Shown here: positions 6,541-10,662 of the stretch, piece after piece
Position numbering within the stretch: the first letter of the stretch is position 1
Layout of the letters: each line of letters opens with the position of its first letter
NCBI GenBank assembly: GCA_946887025.1
Contig: CAMPJY010000099.1
Location: 1 to 10,662 of the forward strand
DNA from: an uncultured Salinimicrobium sp.
GTDB taxonomy: Bacteria > Bacteroidota > Bacteroidia > Flavobacteriales > Flavobacteriaceae
Length of the DNA stretch: 10,662 nt
Direction of reading: 5' to 3'
Notes under the pieces: model-generated
Database searches by the model: none
The model's input: only the letters and a program-made list of their open reading frames with translations
What the model was told of the DNA's origin: nothing
Made by a program: the position numbers and the translations under genes

Positions 6541-6572
6541 ACCGCTTTCCGCAAGGGAAGCGGTTTTTTTTT
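6541..6572 (+). terminator. Rho-independent terminator of the bacilliredoxin gene
   Basis: A ten-base stem, ACCGCTTTCC and GGGAAGCGGT with one G-T pair, closes on a GCAA tetraloop and is followed by nine T. It lies 22 bases after the stop codon. This is the clearest terminator in the window and separates the redox gene from the siderophore operon. Confidence 0.93.
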
Positions 6573-6576
6573 GCCC

Positions 6577-6610
6577 AAACCTGACAGATTTTTGGAAACC
6601 TGTTAGACCT
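6577..6610. repeat. Degenerate copy of the 10375-10407 palindrome
   Basis: AAACCTGACAG, then a T-rich spacer, then AAACCTGTTAGACCT. It shares the words AACCTGTTAG and RGACCT/AGGTCT with the perfect palindrome after the PepSY gene, but its left arm has decayed. The two copies flank the receptor-PepSY operon. Confidence 0.55.
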
Positions 6611-6718
6611 CTATTTGTTAAAGTTTTGTAAAACCAACTTCTCCTCCTTCCGACATCTTTCTGTGTCCCAACTCATTACCAGAATTTGATATCAAAATCT
6701 CAATGCTGTCCCACTTTT

Positions 6719-6741
6719 TTATTTAAAATCATTCTGAATAA
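6719..6741. promoter_or_regulatory. Upstream iron-operator candidate at the TonB receptor promoter
   Basis: An imperfect 23-base palindrome with 9 of 11 pairs matching. Its core TTTAAAATCATTCTGAA (6722-6738) differs from the feoA site at only two positions, and AATAAA follows in both. It covers the -33 region of the receptor promoter, whose -7 box is at 6757-6764, so binding would block polymerase. The centre AATCATT resembles a Fur box core. Control by an iron-responsive repressor is inference. Confidence 0.6.
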
Positions 6742-6756
6742 AGCCCCAAAACCCTA

Positions 6757-6764
6757 TATATTTG
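6757..6764 (+). promoter_or_regulatory. -7 promoter box of the TonB receptor operon
   Basis: TATATTTG is an exact TAnnTTTG match lying 35 bases before the ATG at 6800. It sits between the two operator-like palindromes, with the start of transcription expected near 6771. Confidence 0.65.
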
Positions 6765-6768
6765 CGGC

Positions 6769-6791
6769 TGATTTATAACCAGTCTAAATAA
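6769..6791. promoter_or_regulatory. Downstream iron-operator candidate in the receptor leader
   Basis: A weaker palindrome (7 of 11 pairs) with core TTTATAACCAGTCTAAA (6772-6788). Its right half TCTAAATAA is identical to that of the feoA site. It begins five bases after the -7 box, the same arrangement as at feoA, and would overlap the transcription start. Together with 6719-6741 it would form a two-site repressor region. Confidence 0.5.
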
Positions 6792-6799
6792 GAATAAAG

Positions 6800-9181
6800 A
6801 TGAAATCCCTGATTTTTTGTGTCTCTTTACTGGTGGTGCAGCTGAGTTTTGCCCAACAGGCCCCTCTCCACGGCAGCGTCACCGATGAAAACAACAACCC
6901 AATCCCATTCGCCTCCATAAACGTGCAGAATTCATCGATTGGAACCGCAGCTGATGAGGACGGAAATTTCAGTCTCCTCCTTCCCTACGGACAATACAGC
7001 ATCAGAGTTGGTTCTATGGGGTTTCACACGAAATCCTTTGAAGCGAATATCAACTCCCCGCAAGGCGAAACCCTGAACATCAGCCTTTCTGCCACCAACG
7101 AAGCCCTTTCTGAAGTCGAGGTCTTCGGAAACCGATTTGAATACCCCGACAAAATAGAAGCCCTCACCCGTTTGCCCCTGGCGCCTTACGACCAGATCCA
7201 GAGCATCTCCATCATTTCTGAAAAACTCATAGAACAGCAGGGAAATCTCACTATTTCCGAGGCAACCAAGAACGTGCCCGGAGTCTATACCTTCGCCACC
7301 TATGGTAACAAACGCGAGAGCATGTCTTCCCGCGGATTCCGAGGGATTCCAATCCTGAAGAACGGAGTGCGGGTGAATTCCGATTTCCGGGGAACCGGGA
7401 TCCTGACAGATATGCAGGGCGTCGACAATATCCAGGTGCTTAAAGGCGCCGCAGCCATCACCCAGGGAGTGGCAACCGACTTGGGAAGCCCGGGAGGAGT
7501 CATCAATCTCGTCACCAAAACTCCAATTTATGAGTTCGGAGGCTCCGTATCTATGCGCTACGGCGGTTTCAATCAGTTCCGTCCTGCCTTCGATATTTAC
7601 GGCCCTGTCAATGATAAAAAAGACGTCGCCTTCAGGATCAACGGTGCCTTCTCCAATGCTGACAGCTTCAGGAAAGGCGTGACTTCCGAAAGAGTTTACC
7701 TCAACCCTTCCCTGGAATGGCTTATCGATGACAAGTCTACCCTGACCCTCGAAATGGATTATCTCGATGACGCCAGGACTCCTGATCTCGGAACCATCAA
7801 CCTCGGGGAAAATGATGTGAATGCCATTTATGATCTTCCCCACGACGTGTTCCTTGGCTTTGACAGCGATCGTTCAGAAACCAAAAACTCTACCTTCTCG
7901 GTGCGTCTTGACCGAAAGCTCAGTGACAAATTAACATTGAAAGGTGCCTATTTCCAGTCCTTCCTGGAGCTGGAGGACCGCGGGGCCAGCCTCGGGGATG
8001 CCGTAGAAGTCGAAGGGGAGACCCGTTACAACCTCAGGGAACGCGGCTACAGCGCTTCCACCAGGGAGGATGACAACAGCGTCATCCAGCTGGACCTGAT
8101 CGGGGACGATATCTATACCGGAGGGATCAAGCATACCTTCCAGATAGGTGCCGATTACAGGACCAGCTCCTACAGCACCAACAGCCAGTCCATCGGGAAT
8201 ATCGACGTGATCGATATCTTCGGAGAGATCAGCAACAGCCTGCCCAATACCCTCAATTTCTCTGCCCCAAATACAGGGGCTGCAGAATCCAGGGCCATAG
8301 GATTTGTGGCCCAAGACGTGCTCACCTTCAACAGCTGGTTCCAGACCTTCCTCGGACTCCGCTACAGTTCCACAGAAACCACTTCCGAAGGAGAAACAAC
8401 GGAAAGCGAGGCGGTCAATCCGCTCGCAGGAATCATTCTTTCACCTTTCGAGAACGTCAATATTTTCGGTTCCTATACCAACTCCTCCTACCCCCGTACC
8501 GCCTCAAGGCTGGACGTGAATGGGGATCCGCTGGGGAACGAACGTTTCGACCAGCTGGAGGCAGGGATCAAGACCAACTGGCTGGACAGCAGGCTGCGTT
8601 TCAACCTGACGCTGTTCAAGATCAACAACAAGGACATCAACCTGCCGGTATACGACGAGAACTGGGTGGAAACCGGATTCTATCAGAAAGGCGGAAACGA
8701 CGAGCGCAAAGGCGTGGAGGTCGAGCTTACGGGAAGGATTCTCGAAAACCTGGAAGTGATTACGGGCTACTCCTATATCGATGCCAAATACAAGGAACAC
8801 ACCTCCTACGTTTACAATTCCGCGCCGCTGAATACGCCGAAGCATACCTTTAACGCCTACGTTAACTACAGCTTCCTGGAAGGTCCGCTGAAAAACCTCA
8901 GCCTTGGGGGTGGCGCCTATTACACCGGGGAACGCCCCATCAATGACTGGAGTGCCGGCGCAGTGACTCACGAAGGCATTGTGCCGAACCAGAAGCCTTT
9001 CAACGTGGAGGCATATACGCTGGTTAACTTTCAGGCAGCTTACCAGATCAACGCCAACTGGAATGTACGCCTGCTTGCCAACAATATTTTTGATGAAATA
9101 GGTTACAACGCCTACAGGACCCGTTACATCAACCAGACCGATCCGCGCAGCTTCGCAGGAGTGCTGACCTATTCGTTCTAA
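6800..9181 (+). CDS. TonB-dependent siderophore-type receptor
   Basis: A 793-residue outer-membrane receptor that would import ferric siderophore using TonB-ExbBD energy. A signal peptide (1-18, cut after SFA) is followed by a carboxypeptidase-D-like domain (about 22-100, HGSVTDENNNPIPFASINV to SMGFHTKSF), common in Bacteroidota receptors. A TonB-box-like LSEVEVFGN comes next. The plug domain (about 130-240) contains SISIISEKLIEQQ, SSRGFRGIPILKNG and GSPGGVINLVTKTP. The rest is a 22-strand-type barrel ending VLTYSF with the usual terminal Phe. The plug wording resembles the siderophore receptor group (FecA/FhuE-like) rather than SusC glycan receptors. The PepSY gene starts 12 bases later. Two operator-like palindromes flank the promoter. 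The exact ligand cannot be read from the sequence; heme or another metal chelate remains possible. Confidence 0.92.
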   Translation: MKSLIFCVSLLVVQLSFAQQAPLHGSVTDENNNPIPFASINVQNSSIGTAADEDGNFSLLLPYGQYSIRVGSMGFHTKSFEANINSPQGETLNISLSATNEALSEVEVFGNRFEYPDKIEALTRLPLAPYDQIQSISIISEKLIEQQGNLTISEATKNVPGVYTFATYGNKRESMSSRGFRGIPILKNGVRVNSDFRGTGILTDMQGVDNIQVLKGAAAITQGVATDLGSPGGVINLVTKTPIYEFGGSVSMRYGGFNQFRPAFDIYGPVNDKKDVAFRINGAFSNADSFRKGVTSERVYLNPSLEWLIDDKSTLTLEMDYLDDARTPDLGTINLGENDVNAIYDLPHDVFLGFDSDRSETKNSTFSVRLDRKLSDKLTLKGAYFQSFLELEDRGASLGDAVEVEGETRYNLRERGYSASTREDDNSVIQLDLIGDDIYTGGIKHTFQIGADYRTSSYSTNSQSIGNIDVIDIFGEISNSLPNTLNFSAPNTGAAESRAIGFVAQDVLTFNSWFQTFLGLRYSSTETTSEGETTESEAVNPLAGIILSPFENVNIFGSYTNSSYPRTASRLDVNGDPLGNERFDQLEAGIKTNWLDSRLRFNLTLFKINNKDINLPVYDENWVETGFYQKGGNDERKGVEVELTGRILENLEVITGYSYIDAKYKEHTSYVYNSAPLNTPKHTFNAYVNYSFLEGPLKNLSLGGGAYYTGERPINDWSAGAVTHEGIVPNQKPFNVEAYTLVNFQAAYQINANWNVRLLANNIFDEIGYNAYRTRYINQTDPRSFAGVLTYSF

Positions 9182-9193
9182 TCCGCAGTCATC

Positions 9194-10363
9194 ATGAAAA
9201 AAACAAAGGGATATACACTTAGGAAATTCATCAACGACCTGCATCTGTGGCTGGGCATCGGCAGCGGGATCATCATCTTCATTGTCTGCCTCACCGGCAC
9301 TATCCTGGTCTTTGACGAAGAGATCCGAGGCCTTTTTACGGAGGAAATCGTTTTTGAAGATACTGCTGCACCCAAAATGGATTTAGATGCTTTAAAAGCC
9401 TCTATTGCAGCCGAAGGCCTGGGGCAGCTGAATTCCCTGACCATTGAAGAAGAAGGTTTCTACACCGCCAGCATCAAGACTGGCCCCGAGGACCGAAGAG
9501 GTACCGCATTTTTGGTACATCCCCAGACGGGCGAAGTGATGGCCGAACCTGAATCCTCCGCTGCAGGCTTCATGATGGGGACCTTTCGCATGCACCGCTG
9601 GCTGCTGCTGGATTCCGCCATCGGAAGACCAATAGTGGGAGTGGCTACCATCATTTTCATCCTGTTGTCCATCTCGGGGCTGGTCCTGTGGTTTCCAAAA
9701 AAACTGAAGTGGAAGAACATCAAAACCGGTTTCAAGATCAAGACCAGAGCCAACTGGAAGCGCGTGAACCACGACCTGCATAACACCCTCGGATTTTACT
9801 CCCTGCTGCTTATCCTCGTCATGTGCCTTACGGGCTTGTGCTGGTCTTTCCAAGGCTACCGGGATTTGGCCTCCACGGTACTCGGTACAAAGGTTTTCAA
9901 CCGTGGCGGGGGACCTACTTATGAGGCCCTTCCGCTGGAAGATTCAGAAAAGGTAAGCCTTCAGGAGGTATACGTCCTGGCGCAGGAGGAATTCCCTTTT
10001 GAAGGGAAACTCAGCATCGGCCTTCCTTCTGAAGGGAATTTGGTGTACAGTATCCGCAAATACGACAGTTCCTCCATTTCCCCGGTGATAGCCGATAACC
10101 TGGTGATCGATGAGGCGGGGGAAATTCAGGAGAAGGTGATCTTCACTGAAAAGCCCATGAACGAGCAGATCGCCTCCCTGATCAAGCCCCTTCACCTGGG
10201 GGATATTTTCGGGACCTTTTCCAAGGTCATCTATTTCATCGTCTGCCTGATTGCCACCAGTCTCCCCATCACGGGTACTATTATCTGGCTGAACAAGCTG
10301 AAGAAGAAAAATAAGAAAAATCGCAAATCCGCAGCAGTGCGGGAAGAGGTTTTAGTGAATTAG
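9194..10363 (+). CDS. PepSY/TM-helix protein, likely siderophore-linked iron reductase
   Basis: A 389-residue inner-membrane protein of the PepSY-associated TM family (PiuB/FoxB-like). Four membrane segments are visible: about 18-41, 142-163, 198-218 and 343-367. Conserved His-containing motifs sit next to them: NDLHLWLG (His17), FRMHRWLL, NHDLHNTLGFY and KPLHLGDIFG. PepSY-like soluble regions fall between TM1 and TM2 and between TM3 and TM4, probably periplasmic. The C-terminus is strongly basic (KLKKKNKKNRK). Relatives bind heme through such His residues and are proposed to reduce Fe(III) in siderophores at the inner membrane. It follows the receptor by 12 bases, so uptake and reduction are likely coupled. 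The ATG gives the usual MKKTKGYTLRKFINDLHLW start. The reductase function is inferred from family and context. Confidence 0.88.
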   Translation: MKKTKGYTLRKFINDLHLWLGIGSGIIIFIVCLTGTILVFDEEIRGLFTEEIVFEDTAAPKMDLDALKASIAAEGLGQLNSLTIEEEGFYTASIKTGPEDRRGTAFLVHPQTGEVMAEPESSAAGFMMGTFRMHRWLLLDSAIGRPIVGVATIIFILLSISGLVLWFPKKLKWKNIKTGFKIKTRANWKRVNHDLHNTLGFYSLLLILVMCLTGLCWSFQGYRDLASTVLGTKVFNRGGGPTYEALPLEDSEKVSLQEVYVLAQEEFPFEGKLSIGLPSEGNLVYSIRKYDSSSISPVIADNLVIDEAGEIQEKVIFTEKPMNEQIASLIKPLHLGDIFGTFSKVIYFIVCLIATSLPITGTIIWLNKLKKKNKKNRKSAAVREEVLVN

Positions 10364-10374
10364 CCAAAGTTCAG

Positions 10375-10407
10375 AGACCTAACAGGTTTTAAAAACCTGT
10401 TAGGTCT
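10375..10407. repeat. Perfect 33-base extragenic palindrome after the PepSY gene
   Basis: Two 16-base arms, AGACCTAACAGGTTTT and its exact complement, around a single A. It starts 12 bases after the PepSY stop codon. It can form a strong stem and probably ends the operon or protects the mRNA 3' end, although a typical T-run does not follow. A degenerate relative lies at 6577-6610, before the same operon. Confidence 0.85.
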
Positions 10408-10526
10408 AAATCTGAATCCTTCAAAGACCAAAGTGCCTCTCCGCTGGAGCTATGGTATGGTGGTTAGGCATTTTTGACAAAGATTCCACTCCTCCGGAGG
10501 GATCGAATTTTCTTTCCAAAAAAATG
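10408..10526. other. Intergenic stretch without a recognisable gene
   Basis: I find no convincing coding frame here. The only structure is a ten-base palindrome, CCTCCGGAGG, at 10491-10500 without a T-run. The stretch separates the siderophore operon from the tRNA promoter. Confidence 0.5.
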
Positions 10527-10557
10527 TTTGCCATTAAGCAGCATTTCTCTAAATTTA
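10527..10557 (+). promoter_or_regulatory. Promoter of the tRNA gene
   Basis: TTTG (10527-10530), a 19-base spacer, then TAAATTTA (10550-10557). This fits the Bacteroidota TTTG-N19-TAnnTTTG promoter with one mismatch, the last G changed to A. The tRNA begins 50 bases downstream. It is the only promoter in the window with a clear -33 box. Confidence 0.65.
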
Positions 10558-10607
10558 CGCTCTGATTTCGGAACAACTGCCCTAGTGGCGGTCCTCAGAA
10601 AGAAGAC

Positions 10608-10662
10608 GGTCCTATAGCTCAGTTGGTTAGAGCACCTGACTCATAATCAGGTGGTCCCTGGT
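10608..10662 (+). tRNA. tRNA with anticodon CAU (Met or Ile2), cut by window end
   Basis: The 5' acceptor strand GGTCCTA is followed by a D arm (GCTC AGTTGGTTA GAGC) and an anticodon arm CCTGA / CTCATAA / TCAGG with anticodon CAT at 10642-10644. The variable loop and the first T-arm bases (CCTGG) are present before the sequence ends. The acceptor lacks initiator-type features, so it is either elongator tRNA-Met or the tRNA-Ile whose C34 is changed to lysidine. The two cannot be separated here. Confidence 0.92.

Noticed and set aside
6932..7843. 303-codon open frame on the minus strand inside the TonB receptor gene
   Set aside because: It lies antisense to a clear receptor with plug and barrel motifs, and its translation has no recognisable domain.
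10491..10500. Palindrome CCTCCGGAGG as a terminator
   Set aside because: The stem is short, leaves no loop and has no T-run after it.
10589..10613. CGGTCCT repeated at 10589-10595 and 10607-10613, suggesting a tRNA remnant or attachment site
   Set aside because: Only seven bases are shared and no other part of a tRNA precedes the real gene. No integrase is in the window, although the downstream side cannot be seen.

Overview
The window reads as chromosomal DNA of a Bacteroidota bacterium, most likely Flavobacteriaceae. The supporting signs are -7 promoter boxes of the TAnnTTTG type (TATCTTTG, TATATTTG, TACTTTTG), little Shine-Dalgarno sequence before the genes, a TonB-dependent receptor with an N-terminal carboxypeptidase-D-like domain, and extragenic palindromes between genes. 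The theme of the window is transition-metal homeostasis. No plasmid, phage, transposase or CRISPR sequence is visible.

Layout. (1) Positions 55-2592, plus strand: a ferrous iron uptake operon, feoA-feoB followed by a 49-residue Cys-rich membrane protein. (2) Positions 2592-2694: a large inverted repeat between the ends of two convergent operons. (3) Positions 5064 down to 2699, minus strand: an outer-membrane barrel protein, a DtxR/MntR-family metalloregulator and a ZIP metal transporter, with a palindromic operator candidate upstream. (4) Positions 5218-6518: a divergent pair, a membrane-anchored TerB/J-domain protein (minus) and a BrxA/BrxB-type bacilliredoxin (plus), each with its own -7 box. 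(5) Positions 6719-10363, plus strand: a siderophore-type TonB-dependent receptor and a PepSY/TM protein of the type linked to siderophore iron reduction. Its promoter is flanked by two operator-like palindromes that match the one at feoA. (6) Positions 10375-10662: a perfect palindrome, a promoter, and a tRNA with anticodon CAU cut by the window end.

How it fits together. The feo operon would import Fe(II). The receptor and PepSY pair would bring in and process ferric siderophore. Both carry the same imperfect palindrome next to their promoters, which suggests control by one iron-responsive repressor. The ZIP operon has a different palindrome (TTTAGnC..GnCTAAA), probably read by its own MntR-like regulator. 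If so, the window shows two separate metal circuits. Function calls rest on motifs seen in the sequence and on family knowledge. Regulator assignments are inference.
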